A stretch of DNA of 64,000 nt from Salisediminibacterium beveridgei. GTDB lineage: Bacteria; Bacillota; Bacilli; Bacillales; Salisediminibacteriaceae. The DNA lies in the NCBI RefSeq assembly GCF_001721685.1, contig NZ_CP012502.1:1116001-1180000 (forward strand), read 5' to 3'. The number at the start of each line of letters is the position of its first letter. Position 1 is the stretch's first letter. The notes under the pieces were generated by a model that was not told where the DNA came from, ran no database searches, and worked only from the letters and a program-made list of their open reading frames with translations. The position numbers and the translations under genes were made by a program. Positions 27,721 to 36,414 of this stretch are shown piece by piece.

Positions 27721-29385
27721 ATGGTTAAACCATTCAGTGCATTGCAACGTAAGGGGTATTTGGAACAAATGGCGAATGAAGAGCTGGATATTCTTGTAAT
27801 CGGAGGAGGCATCACCGGAGCAGGTATCGCGCTTGATGCTGTCGATAGGGGTCTGCATACAGGACTCGTTGAAATGCAGGATTTCGCTGCAGGGACATCA
27901 AGCCGTTCAACAAAACTGGTTCATGGGGGACTCAGGTATTTGAAGCAGCTGGATTTCAAAGTGGTATCCGAAACCGGGAAGGAACGGGCAATTGTGTATG
28001 AAAATGCCCCGCATGTCACGAATCCTGAATGGATGATGCTGCCGATCATTAAAGGCGGTACTTTCGGAAAGACGGCGACCTCAGTTGGACTGAGAGTCTA
28101 CGATCTGTTAGCAGGCGTTCGTCGCAAAGAACGGCGAAAGATGCTCAGTAAAGACGAAACCATGCAGCGTGAGCCACTTCTCAGAACAGATAAGCTGAAA
28201 GGCGGCGGGGTCTATGTGGAATACAAAACTGATGATGCCCGTCTGACACTTGAAACTGTGAAAGCGGCAGTGGAGCGGGGTGCTCTGGCCACAAATTATA
28301 CAAAAGCTGAACGATTGATTTATGAACAGGGGAAAGTGAAAGGTGCAGTGGTGAAAGACCTTGAATCTGGAGAATCTTATGAAATCAAAGCGAAAAAGGT
28401 CGTGAATGCCGCAGGTCCATGGGTTGATGAATTACGGGAACAGGACGGATCAAAAACCGGGAAATACCTGTATCTCACAAAAGGCATTCATATCGTATTC
28501 GACAAGTCCAGATTCCCGCTGAAACAAGCGGTGTATTTTGATACAGAAGATGACGGGCGGATGATCTTCGCTATTCCAAGAGGCAATAAGACCTATGTAG
28601 GGACAACGGATACCTACTACAACGAAGAAATCGCTCATCCGAGAATGACGGAAGAAGATTTGGACTATGTCATTAACGCAGCCAATTACATGTTTCCGAA
28701 TCTTCGCCTGACACGGGCAGATGCTGAATCAAGCTGGACGGGGCTCAGACCACTGATCTATGAGGAAGGTAAGAGTGCCTCTGAGATCTCGCGAAAAGAT
28801 GAAACATTCGAATCTGAAAGCGGACTGCTTTCCATTGCCGGTGGGAAATTGACCGGTTACAGGAAAATGGCTGAGCGGATTATCGATATTGTAGCGAAAC
28901 AGCAGGGCATTAAAACGAAGTGCCGTACCGATAAGATCGTTCTTTCCGGTGGGGAAGTCGGCGGATCCGCTCAGCTGGATGCTTTCATCGCTGAGAAAAC
29001 CGAAGCGGGTAAGAAACTCGGGTTATCTGAAGCTGTCGCAAACCGGTTGGCACATCTGTATGGTTCCAACGTTGACCGTGTTTACGAAATCATGGAAACG
29101 ACTGGGGATGAAGGAGAAAACTATGGTCTTCCGAGAGACGTGTTTGCTGCCTTGATCTACGGCATAGAAGAAGAAATGGTGGTTGCGCCGATTGATTTCT
29201 TCAACCGGAGAACCAGTGCGCTGTTCTTTGATATTGATTATGTAAATCAGTGGAAAGATGGTGTGATGCAGTATATGAAAACCCGATTCGGCTGGACTGA
29301 GAAACAAGTAGAGACTCATAAACAATACCTTGAGGAAGAGATTTATTACGCTGCGAATCCTGTTGAGACGCGGGAAGCAAATTAA
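27721..29385 (+). CDS. glpD: Aerobic glycerol-3-phosphate dehydrogenase
   Basis: A 554-aa membrane-associated flavoenzyme oxidising glycerol-3-phosphate to dihydroxyacetone phosphate and passing electrons to menaquinone. The FAD-binding motif ILVIGGGITGAGIALDAVDRG is at about 23-43, followed by GTSSRSTKLVHGGLRYL (the family signature) and, near 380, SIAGGKLTGYRKMA. Length matches B. subtilis GlpD. AGGAGG lies 10 bp before the ATG. It completes the glycerol pathway after glpF and glpK and supplies triose phosphate to glycolysis. Confidence 0.96.
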   Translation: MVKPFSALQRKGYLEQMANEELDILVIGGGITGAGIALDAVDRGLHTGLVEMQDFAAGTSSRSTKLVHGGLRYLKQLDFKVVSETGKERAIVYENAPHVTNPEWMMLPIIKGGTFGKTATSVGLRVYDLLAGVRRKERRKMLSKDETMQREPLLRTDKLKGGGVYVEYKTDDARLTLETVKAAVERGALATNYTKAERLIYEQGKVKGAVVKDLESGESYEIKAKKVVNAAGPWVDELREQDGSKTGKYLYLTKGIHIVFDKSRFPLKQAVYFDTEDDGRMIFAIPRGNKTYVGTTDTYYNEEIAHPRMTEEDLDYVINAANYMFPNLRLTRADAESSWTGLRPLIYEEGKSASEISRKDETFESESGLLSIAGGKLTGYRKMAERIIDIVAKQQGIKTKCRTDKIVLSGGEVGGSAQLDAFIAEKTEAGKKLGLSEAVANRLAHLYGSNVDRVYEIMETTGDEGENYGLPRDVFAALIYGIEEEMVVAPIDFFNRRTSALFFDIDYVNQWKDGVMQYMKTRFGWTEKQVETHKQYLEEEIYYAANPVETREAN

Positions 29386-29461
29386 GAGAAAAAACTTTAC
29401 TCCCTTCATGTCTTAACGGATAATGGAGGGAGATTTATGTTTATAAAGGAGGAGTATATCA

Positions 29462-31195
29462 ATGACATGGCACCAGGAGTATGAGCGTTGGGATCAGTTC
29501 AGACATCTCGATGATAAGGTGAAGAAACAGCTTGATGGACTGAAGGGAGATGAAAAGGCCCTAGAAGATCATTTTTATAAGACATTGGAGTTCGGCACAG
29601 GTGGAATCCGCGGGGAAATCGGACCAGGTACGAACCGGATGAATGTTTACACGATGCGTAAAGCAGCGAAAGGGCTGGCGGACTATGTCAGTTCCAAGGG
29701 GGAAGAAGCTAAGAAACGCGGTGTTGTGATTGCGTATGACAACCGTAGAATGTCCAAGGAATTTGCCGTTGAAGCGGCAGAAACACTGGGTGCAAACGGG
29801 GTGAAGGCTTATGTCTTCTATGAATTGCGTCCTACACCCATGTTATCTTTTGCTGTCCGGCATCTTAACACATATGCAGGGGCAATGATTACAGCAAGTC
29901 ACAATCCGCCGGAATACAACGGTTTTAAGGCATACGGAGAAGATGGCTGCCAGATGGTTCCGGCTGATGCCGATCAGCTCATCGGGTATGTCAATGCTGT
30001 GGAAGATGAATTGAGCGTCGAAACTGGAGATCAGAATGAACTCCTGTCTCAAGGTTTGATGCAATGGGTACTTGATGATGTGGATGAGGCCTATCTGCAG
30101 GAAATGAAGGCGGTGATCATGGATCAGGCACTCATTGATGAAATGGGAAAGAACCTCTCAATCGTCTTTACGCCACTGCACGGCACTGCACAGAAGCCGA
30201 TGATGCAGGCATTTGATATGGCCGGATTTACAAACATTCACTCCGTAAAGGCTCAGGCAGAACCGGATACAGAATTCTCTACGGTGAAATCGCCAAATCC
30301 TGAGGAACACAGTGCTTTCGAGTTGGCGATTCAACTCGGGGAAGAAGTCAATGCGGACCTGTTAATCGCTACGGATCCCGATGCAGACCGGATCGGGCTT
30401 GCGGTGAAGAATCATGCCGGGGATTACCAGGTCTTCAATGGTAATCAAACCGGCGGTCTGTTACTCGATTACCTGTTAAGGAAGCGAAAAGAACAGAATC
30501 GGTTACCAGAAAACGGCATGGTGATCAAAACGATCGTCACTTCTGAATTGGGTCGCAAGATTGCTGAGAGCTTCGGGATGAATTCTCTGGATGTCCTGAC
30601 GGGCTTTAAATTCATCGGTGAGAAGATCCGTCAATACGAACAGACGGGTGAACACACTTTCTTGTTCGGATATGAAGAAAGCTATGGTTATCTGATTGAA
30701 CCATTCGCCCGGGATAAAGATGCAATCCAGCCTGGTCTTCTTGCCGCTGAAATGGCTGCTTATTATAAGAAGAAGGGTATGACGCTTTACGATGCATTGC
30801 TTGAGATGTACAAAACATACGGGTACTACTATGAAGATCTGATCAGCTATACCTTCAAAGGAAAAGAAGGCTCTGAGAAAATCAACAAGATCATGGATAC
30901 ATTCAGACAGAATGTGGCTACTGGCAACATTGATCAGGACGTTGTAGCTGTTGAAGACTATAAGACAGGGAAACGAAAAGATGTTTTAACGGGTGCAGAA
31001 ACAGCCATTGATTTACCCGCTTCGAATGTTTTGAAGATGTTTCTCTCCGATGGTTCCTGGTATTGTCTCAGACCATCCGGGACTGAACCGAAGATCAAAT
31101 TCTATGTCGGAGTGAACGGTGATTCTCATGAAGAATCAACTGCCAGGCTCGCGGAAGTCAAAGCGACGCTGATTGCTAAAGCGGAAGAAGTATAA
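29462..31195 (+). CDS. pgcA: Phospho-sugar mutase, alpha-phosphoglucomutase/phosphomannomutase (PgcA-like)
   Basis: A 577-aa alpha-D-phosphohexomutase interconverting glucose-1-phosphate and glucose-6-phosphate. The active-site serine loop TASHNPPEYNGFKAYG is near residue 140, the Mg-binding loop ATDPDADR near 305, the sugar loop FGYEESYGYL near 400, and the phosphate loop RPSGTEPKIKFY near 535. Size and motifs match Bacillus PgcA (YhxB), which feeds UDP-glucose, teichoic acid and glycolipid synthesis. AAAGGAGG precedes the ATG. It lies 76 bp after glpD with an inverted repeat but no T-run between, so partial co-transcription is possible. Confidence 0.92.
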   Translation: MTWHQEYERWDQFRHLDDKVKKQLDGLKGDEKALEDHFYKTLEFGTGGIRGEIGPGTNRMNVYTMRKAAKGLADYVSSKGEEAKKRGVVIAYDNRRMSKEFAVEAAETLGANGVKAYVFYELRPTPMLSFAVRHLNTYAGAMITASHNPPEYNGFKAYGEDGCQMVPADADQLIGYVNAVEDELSVETGDQNELLSQGLMQWVLDDVDEAYLQEMKAVIMDQALIDEMGKNLSIVFTPLHGTAQKPMMQAFDMAGFTNIHSVKAQAEPDTEFSTVKSPNPEEHSAFELAIQLGEEVNADLLIATDPDADRIGLAVKNHAGDYQVFNGNQTGGLLLDYLLRKRKEQNRLPENGMVIKTIVTSELGRKIAESFGMNSLDVLTGFKFIGEKIRQYEQTGEHTFLFGYEESYGYLIEPFARDKDAIQPGLLAAEMAAYYKKKGMTLYDALLEMYKTYGYYYEDLISYTFKGKEGSEKINKIMDTFRQNVATGNIDQDVVAVEDYKTGKRKDVLTGAETAIDLPASNVLKMFLSDGSWYCLRPSGTEPKIKFYVGVNGDSHEESTARLAEVKATLIAKAEEV

Positions 31196-31208
31196 GACGA
31201 TGAATCAG

Positions 31209-31248
31209 GATAAGAACACAAGAATTTTTTGTGTTCTTATCTTTTTTT
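31209..31248 (+). terminator. Rho-independent terminator
   Basis: GATAAGAACACAA and TTGTGTTCTTATC form a 13-bp stem followed by TTTTTTT, just after pgcA. Confidence 0.9.
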
Positions 31249-31353
31249 GTGGCATTCAACAATTGGCACCTCATTGGAAACGTGATATAATCTGTTTACC
31301 CTATTTGGGAATATTAGACGTCAGACGAACGCACAAAGGGAAGTGTACGCAAT

Positions 31354-31530
31354 ATGAATAGTCGTTTATTAAAAGAGATCGAAGATAAACGATTCATTAT
31401 GGTCCAGACTGTTTTGCATGATGGGATCAGTTCTGAAAAAGCGATCAGGTACAGTCAGGAACTCGACGTGCTGATCAATCAGTATTTGCATATGTACCGG
31501 ATACAGGAAGGTTCCTGCTCTCCACAATAA
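31354..31530 (+). CDS. Spo0E-like aspartyl-phosphate phosphatase
   Basis: A 58-aa protein. It starts MNSRLLKEIEDKRFIMVQTV and contains the family signature SQELDVLINQY (about 34-44) after the GISSEKAIRY turn. Spo0E-family proteins are two-helix hairpins that dephosphorylate Spo0A-P and delay sporulation. The SxELD core is intact. GGGAAG precedes the ATG at moderate spacing. It stands alone between a terminator and another tiny gene. The presence of the family points to a spore-forming lineage or a descendant of one. Confidence 0.8.
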   Translation: MNSRLLKEIEDKRFIMVQTVLHDGISSEKAIRYSQELDVLINQYLHMYRIQEGSCSPQ

Positions 31531-31600
31531 TCGGGTTTAGGATACAATACATCGGGTAAAGTGTACCAACTTCATAAAAAAGAATGGGGTGCGGTGACTG

Positions 31601-31762
31601 ATGGCGATATACTATGTCTGCAAGGTTTGCCACGGACGGGGTAAAGTTGAAAAGAAAGTGCTGTTCAAGCTCAAGAAAGTAACTTGCGACCGCTGTCAGG
31701 GAACAGGGAAGATCAAAAAAGTCCGCATTCCAGCGGACGATCAAACAGTAGTGAAATCATAA
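31601..31762 (+). CDS. Small DnaJ-type zinc-finger protein
   Basis: A 53-aa protein with two CxxCxGxG-like units: CKVCHGRGKVEKK at the N-terminus and CDRCQGTGKIKK in the middle, the pattern of the DnaJ cysteine-rich domain and of the small YuiA-like zinc proteins of Bacillus. The four Cys should bind one Zn. The basic character suggests RNA or protein binding. A GGGGTG is the only Shine-Dalgarno-like element. It sits between the Spo0E-like gene and a terminator. Function unknown. Confidence 0.7.
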   Translation: MAIYYVCKVCHGRGKVEKKVLFKLKKVTCDRCQGTGKIKKVRIPADDQTVVKS

Positions 31763-31796
31763 CCAGAATCCGGAATCACCCGGATTCTGGTCTTTT
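31763..31796 (+). terminator. Rho-independent terminator
   Basis: ACCAGAATCCGG and CCGGATTCTGGT flank a short loop, followed by CTTTTTT, immediately after the zinc-finger gene. Confidence 0.85.
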
Positions 31797-31799
31797 TTG

Positions 31800-31837
31800 A
31801 AAAAAGCCAGCGCCTCATTAGAGACGCTGGCTTTACT
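31800..31837 (-). terminator. Terminator of prfC
   Basis: AAAGCCAGCG and CGCTGGCTTT form a stem; on the minus strand it ends in a run of six T, 18 bp after the prfC stop codon. Confidence 0.85.
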
Positions 31838-31854
31838 ATAGAGTCGTTCGATTG

Positions 31855-33408
31855 TTACTCGAGAATTTCCCAGCCGGATGAGAGTTCGAAACCTGGATTT
31901 TTATCCTGGAACCAGCGCATGGCAAACTCGTTTTCAAACAAGATAACCGGACGCTTTTGCTGATCTTCAACGAGCATTTTACGGCTGTCGCTGACGATAT
32001 CAGAGACATCCCCTTTGGTGACCCATCGCGCCAGTTCATGTGTCATATGATTTAATTCAATATCGACGTTGTACTCGTTTTTCATACGGTAGTCGAATAC
32101 CTGGAACTGCAGTTCACCGACAGCACCGAGAATGTAGTCCTCGAAATACGGGGTTTTATAGAGCTGGATGGTTCCTTCTTGAACCAGTTGTTCAATGCCT
32201 TTATGATACTGTTTATGTTTCATCGCATTTTTCGCAGTCACTTTGGCAAATTTCTCAGGTGGGAACTGAGGCATTTCTTCATATTGAATTCGCTCTCCGC
32301 CACCGATCAGTGTATCTCCAACCTGGAAGTTGCCGGAATCATAGATCCCAACGATGTCACCAGGCCTTGCGGTGTTAACGGTCTCGCGATCAGACGCGAA
32401 GAAGGAGTGACTCTGACTGAGCTTCATTTTTTTCCCGGATCTCGATAAGATAATTTCCATACCCCGTTCAAATTCCCCTGAACAAACGCGCAAAAAGGCG
32501 ATCCGGTCCCGATGATTCGGATTCATATTCGCCTGGATTTTGAAAATGAAACCGGAGAACTGATCCTGTTCAGGGTTGATCATCTGACCGGAAGCTTTCC
32601 GTGGTTTCGGTTTGGAAGCAAGGTTGACGAAGGCATCCAGAAAGGACTGTACGCCGAAATTTGCCAAGGCACTTCCGAAAAAGACCGGGGTCATCGTACC
32701 GTTCTGGATCTTCTCTTGTGAAAAATCATTTCCTGCTTCGTCAAGCAGCATGATTTCTTCCTCGAGATTCTCCCGCTCATGATCCTGCAGATTATCGGCA
32801 TCTTTTAACGGGATGATCTGGCGGTTACTATGACTATCTGTAAACGTCTCAATCGTTTCGTTCTGTAAATCATAAATGCCTTTCAGGCGTTTCCCTGTTC
32901 CGATCGGCCAGTTCATCGGGAAAGTTTCCATCTCAAGGGTCTCTTCAATTTCCGACAAGAGGTCGAGGGGTTCCTTCCCTTCACGGTCAAGTTTGTTGAT
33001 GAATGTCAGAATCGGAATACCACGCATCCGGCAGACTTTGAACAGTTTTAAGGTTTGTGCTTCGATCCCTTTAACGCTGTCGATCACCATGACTGCGGTA
33101 TCTACAGCGGTCAGAGTCCGGTAGGTATCTTCACTGAAATCCTGGTGACCAGGAGTATCAAGAATATTGACTTGTACATCATTATAAACGAGCTGCATCA
33201 CACTGGAGGTCACGGATATACCGCGTTGCTTCTCGATTTCCATCCAGTCAGATGTGGCGAATTTACCTGATTTTTTTCCTTTTACAGTCCCTGCAGATCG
33301 AATACTCCCTCCAAGAAGCAGGAGTTTCTCAGTCAGTGTGGTCTTTCCCGCATCCGGGTGGGAGATAATCGCAAAAGTACGTCGGGGTGCAGCAGTAGAA
33401 ATTGTCAT
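31855..33408 (-). CDS. prfC: Peptide chain release factor 3
   Basis: A 517-aa translational GTPase that recycles RF1/RF2 from the ribosome. The G domain is at the N-terminus: P-loop SHPDAGKTT (about 16-24), switch II region [16 protein letters not shown] (about 78-93) and FINKLDREG (G4). The EF-Tu-like domain 2 and the C-terminal RF3 domain follow. Length matches family norms (about 520-530). GAAAGGA precedes the ATG. It is a single gene with its own terminator. Confidence 0.95.
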   Translation of the reverse strand: MTISTAAPRRTFAIISHPDAGKTTLTEKLLLLGGSIRSAGTVKGKKSGKFATSDWMEIEKQRGISVTSSVMQLVYNDVQVNILDTPGHQDFSEDTYRTLTAVDTAVMVIDSVKGIEAQTLKLFKVCRMRGIPILTFINKLDREGKEPLDLLSEIEETLEMETFPMNWPIGTGKRLKGIYDLQNETIETFTDSHSNRQIIPLKDADNLQDHERENLEEEIMLLDEAGNDFSQEKIQNGTMTPVFFGSALANFGVQSFLDAFVNLASKPKPRKASGQMINPEQDQFSGFIFKIQANMNPNHRDRIAFLRVCSGEFERGMEIILSRSGKKMKLSQSHSFFASDRETVNTARPGDIVGIYDSGNFQVGDTLIGGGERIQYEEMPQFPPEKFAKVTAKNAMKHKQYHKGIEQLVQEGTIQLYKTPYFEDYILGAVGELQFQVFDYRMKNEYNVDIELNHMTHELARWVTKGDVSDIVSDSRKMLVEDQQKRPVILFENEFAMRWFQDKNPGFELSSGWEILE

Positions 33409-33537
33409 GTTTAAAATCCTTTCTTTTCACACAATTCGAATGTTACTGTCGACAGTCAATTATAACGCATTTCGAGGTCTATGAATAGTCGTTTTGTTTC
33501 AGTTATATCAGGGTAATTGGTTGAAGAGGTGAAACGT

Positions 33538-34230
33538 ATGGAGAGAATTTGGGAACAATTCAAAGAAGTGGCTATGGCAATTTTTCCGATGGCTGCTTTG
33601 ATTATTATACTACAGTATACGGTTATTGGACTTCCTCCGGAGCTTTTCTTCCGTTTTATTGCAGGTGTTGTTATGGTAGGCTTCGGTTTATTTTTATTTC
33701 TTGTAGGGGTACAAATTGGGCTCCTTCCGGTAGGTGAAATGATCGGTTCGACGTTACCGAAGACGGGAAAATGGAGTCTTGTCATTGGCATTGGATTTAT
33801 TCTGGGCGTCGTTGTGACTATCGCCGAACCCGACGTACGGGTTTTGGCTTCGCAGATTGACGATGTATCAGGAGGCGATATCTCCAACACCGTTCTTGTC
33901 TATTCGGTAGCACTCGGCGTCGGGTTTTTCGTCGCGGTAGCGATGGCGAGGACGCTGTTTAATATTCCACTGAAATATATTTTGGTTGTGAGTTATGGTC
34001 TGGTTATCCTGCTGATGACGCAGGTGCCGCCAAATTTCATACCAATTTCATTTGATGCTGGTGGTGTGACCACGGGTCCGATGACCGTTCCGTTTATCCT
34101 TGCCTTGGGTGTTGGTGTGGCATCTGTTCTCCGCGGAAAATCATCTACAAGTGACAGTTTCGGTTTGGTTGCATTGGCTTCCATCGGCCCTATTTTTGCT
34201 GTTATGTTGTTGGGAGTGATTTACGGATGA
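33538..34230 (+). CDS. DUF1538-family membrane protein, first of a pair
   Basis: A 230-aa integral membrane protein. The ATG at 33538 follows GAAGAGGTG; the in-frame TTG at 33517 has no site. About seven hydrophobic segments are visible. Conserved DUF1538 elements are AEPDVRVLASQID (about 92-105) and FDAGGVTTGPMTVPF (about 170-185), the latter a Gly/Thr-rich re-entrant-like stretch that could line a pore. It overlaps the second DUF1538 gene by 4 bp. Function is unknown; with the paralogue and the P-II-like gene it looks like a two-subunit transporter under P-II control. Confidence 0.8.
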   Translation: MERIWEQFKEVAMAIFPMAALIIILQYTVIGLPPELFFRFIAGVVMVGFGLFLFLVGVQIGLLPVGEMIGSTLPKTGKWSLVIGIGFILGVVVTIAEPDVRVLASQIDDVSGGDISNTVLVYSVALGVGFFVAVAMARTLFNIPLKYILVVSYGLVILLMTQVPPNFIPISFDAGGVTTGPMTVPFILALGVGVASVLRGKSSTSDSFGLVALASIGPIFAVMLLGVIYG

Positions 34231-34964
34231 GCCACGTTGCGATGTTATTCGAAGGGTTTGATCATGTACTTGCAGAGGTTACAATGGCCATTGTACCCTT
34301 GATTATCTTTTTTTTCATCTTCCAGCTGATCTTTTTGAAACTGGAATGGAAAAAAATCAAAGACATTTTAATAGGCATCGTCTTCACCTTTTTCGGACTT
34401 TTGTTCTTTCTGCAAGGCGTTGAGGTTGGCTTCTTTCCTGCAGGCGAAGCGATTGGTGAAATACTGGGAGAGAAAGAGAATACCATCATCCTTTTGCCGG
34501 CATTGGGTTTTTTATTCGGTTTCGTTGCTACATTTGCAGAACCGGCCATCCGGGTTCTGAATTATGAGGTGGAAAAAGTCACTGCCGGTTCGATTTCAAG
34601 GAATGTGATGCTGATTACGCTCTCGATCGGTGTCGGTGTCGCGATCTCTCTTTCCATGATCAGAATCGTACTGGGCATCCCGCTATTGTACTTTATCCTG
34701 CCAGGCTATATACTGGCTTTGATCCTTGTTTTTGTTTCAAGCCCCCGGTTTGTCGCGATTGCCTTTGACTCAGGTGGTGTAGCGACAGGGCCCATGACGG
34801 TAACCTTTATCATGGCCATTGCCGTTGGTGTAGCTTCAGTAACAGAAGGGAGAGATCCATTGCTTGATGGATTCGGGATGATTGCTTTAGTGGCTTTGAC
34901 ACCGATTCTGGCTGTATTGGTATTAGGGATGATCTACCGGACAAAGGAGCGGATGACCTCATGA
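34227..34964 (+). CDS. DUF1538-family membrane protein, second of a pair
   Basis: A 245-aa paralogue of the preceding protein with the same layout: AEPAIRVLNYEVEKV near 105 and AFDSGGVATGPMTVTF near 175. The ATG lies in an ATGA overlap with its neighbour, and its own stop overlaps the P-II-like gene, so the three proteins are translated together in equal amounts. The two membrane proteins may form a heterodimer of inverted or parallel halves. No substrate can be read from sequence. Confidence 0.8.
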   Translation: MSHVAMLFEGFDHVLAEVTMAIVPLIIFFFIFQLIFLKLEWKKIKDILIGIVFTFFGLLFFLQGVEVGFFPAGEAIGEILGEKENTIILLPALGFLFGFVATFAEPAIRVLNYEVEKVTAGSISRNVMLITLSIGVGVAISLSMIRIVLGIPLLYFILPGYILALILVFVSSPRFVAIAFDSGGVATGPMTVTFIMAIAVGVASVTEGRDPLLDGFGMIALVALTPILAVLVLGMIYRTKERMTS

Positions 34965-35662
34965 TGTTTCAACACATTCGAAAAGACCACAAATTGCTTG
35001 TCACCATCGTCAAACGTGATCAGGCAAAAAAAGTGATGAAAGCAGCCAAAAAAGCAGGCTGTGATGGCGGAACCATTATGCTTGGGACGGGCATAGGTGT
35101 CCATGAAAAGAAAAAAGTATTCTCGATCGATACGCTCTATGAAAAAGATATTGTGTTCAACATCGTTCCGGAAGATCTTTTGCCTGATGTCATAGACGAA
35201 ATCAACAGTATTGTGAAACTCAATAAAAAAGGCCGTGGCATTGGATTCGTTTTGGATATTTTAAAAACCATTGGCATGGCGCATATGGATTATGAAGAGA
35301 TCGAGAAAGGGGCGTTGGACATTTTGACTGATAACTTAAAGCACGACGGCTTTGATCTGATTATTACCATCGTCAATAAAGGAGATGCCGGTGAAGTCAT
35401 TGATGCATCCAAGCGTGGCGGAGCTGAAGGCGGGACGGTGATTAACGGCAGGGGCAGCGGCATTCACGAAAAAGCAAAATTGCTCTCGATTAACATTGAA
35501 CCCGAAAAGGAAATCGTCCTTACTATTGTTAAAAGGGACATCACAAAAGACGTTTTACAAGCCATTGAACGGGAGGTTCATATCGATGAGCCTGGAAAAG
35601 GCATCGGTTTTGTTCTTCCGGTGGAAGAGACGATCGGTATGCCTCATTTAAGCAAAATATAA
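34961..35662 (+). CDS. Tandem P-II-like regulatory protein
   Basis: A 233-aa cytoplasmic protein made of two P-II folds. Domain 1 (about 5-115) has LLVTIVKRDQAKKVMKAAKKAG, GTIMLGTGIG and GRGIGFVLDI. Domain 2 (about 122-233) has LIITIVNKGDAGEVIDASKRGG, GGTVINGRGSG and GKGIGFVLPVEETIGM. Both keep the ligand-loop glycines; domain 2 looks more canonical. P-II proteins sense ADP/ATP and small metabolites and often gate a membrane partner (GlnK-AmtB, SbtB-SbtA). Here the obvious partners are the two DUF1538 proteins, with which it overlaps. No GS or AmtB gene is close. Confidence 0.8.
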   Translation: MMFQHIRKDHKLLVTIVKRDQAKKVMKAAKKAGCDGGTIMLGTGIGVHEKKKVFSIDTLYEKDIVFNIVPEDLLPDVIDEINSIVKLNKKGRGIGFVLDILKTIGMAHMDYEEIEKGALDILTDNLKHDGFDLIITIVNKGDAGEVIDASKRGGAEGGTVINGRGSGIHEKAKLLSINIEPEKEIVLTIVKRDITKDVLQAIEREVHIDEPGKGIGFVLPVEETIGMPHLSKI

Positions 35663-35758
35663 AGAAACCAGGCTTGCCGCCAAAATTAAATGGCGAAAGG
35701 CTTAGCGGCACTTCTACTTTAAACCGTAAATAAAGTTAAATTCGCTAAAGTAAAAAAT
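35660..35758. repeat. Degenerate ~100-bp dispersed repeat, copy 1
   Basis: It aligns end to end with 48183-48285 at roughly two-thirds identity by eye: both start TAAAGAAA and CC-GGCTT, share CGCCAA..TT.AATGGC.AAAG, and end AAGTAAAAAA. Each can form an 11-12 bp hairpin around an 8-nt loop (here AGGCTT, CGCCA, loop, TGGCG, AGGCTT with G-U pairs). It lies between the stop of the P-II gene and the leuD terminator. Confidence 0.6.
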
Positions 35759-35798
35759 AGCCCTCATTGCCATGAAAACGTGGCGATGAGGGCTATCA
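35757..35798 (-). terminator. Terminator of the ilv-leu operon
   Basis: ATAGCCCTCATTGCCA and TGGCGATGAGGGCTAT pair around an 8-nt loop. On the minus strand a TTTTTT run follows, directly after the leuD stop codon. Confidence 0.9.
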
Positions 35799-36386
35799 TT
35801 ATACTTTCTGTTCTTCATACTGACTGATTTTATCATCAAGGGTCAAGGTGACGGAAATTTCGTCCCAGCCGTTTAAAAGCATCTCGCGGCGGTAATCGGC
35901 GATCTCAAACGTGACGGCCTGTCCATCAGGACCTGTAACAGTCTTGTTCTCCAGATCAACCTGGAAGCTTGCTCCAGCGTCACTTTCTGCTTCTTTGGCC
36001 CATGTCGAGACGATCTCGTCAGGGAGCTCGATGGGCAGAATGCCGTTTTTTGTGCAGTTATTTGAGAAGATATCTGCAAAACTTGGGGCGATAACGACTC
36101 TGAAGCCGTAATCCTGTATGGCCCAGGGGGCATGTTCCCGTGAGGATCCACAGCCGAAGTTCTCTCCGGCGATCAGGATACTGACATCCTGATATTTTGG
36201 ATCGTTCATGGAGAAGTCTTCCCGTGGGTTGTCATTTTCATCGAAACGCCAGTTGTAGAAGAGGAACTGGCCGAACCCTTGCCGTTCAATCCGTTTCAAA
36301 AATTGCTTCGGGATAATTTGGTCGGTATCAATATTGGCACGGTATAGGGGATAAGCCTTACCTGTATGCTGTCGAATGGGTTCCAT
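35799..36386 (-). CDS. leuD: 3-isopropylmalate dehydratase small subunit
   Basis: A 195-aa swivel-domain subunit that with LeuC isomerises 2-isopropylmalate to 3-isopropylmalate. DTDQIIPKQFLKRIERQGFG is near the N-terminus and GCGSSREHAPWAIQDYGFR around residues 77-95, the substrate-binding signature. Length is standard. AGAAAGGAG precedes the ATG. It is the last gene of the operon, 28 bp after leuC, before the terminator. Confidence 0.96.
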   Translation of the reverse strand: MEPIRQHTGKAYPLYRANIDTDQIIPKQFLKRIERQGFGQFLFYNWRFDENDNPREDFSMNDPKYQDVSILIAGENFGCGSSREHAPWAIQDYGFRVVIAPSFADIFSNNCTKNGILPIELPDEIVSTWAKEAESDAGASFQVDLENKTVTGPDGQAVTFEIADYRREMLLNGWDEISVTLTLDDKISQYEEQKV

Positions 36387-36414
36387 AAAGGGTTCTCCTT
36401 TCTTTCATTGGTTA

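Noticed and set aside
29400..29440. Inverted repeat CTCCCTTCAT / ATGGAGGGAG between glpD and pgcA
   Set aside because: It has one G-U pair and no following T-run, so I did not call it a terminator.
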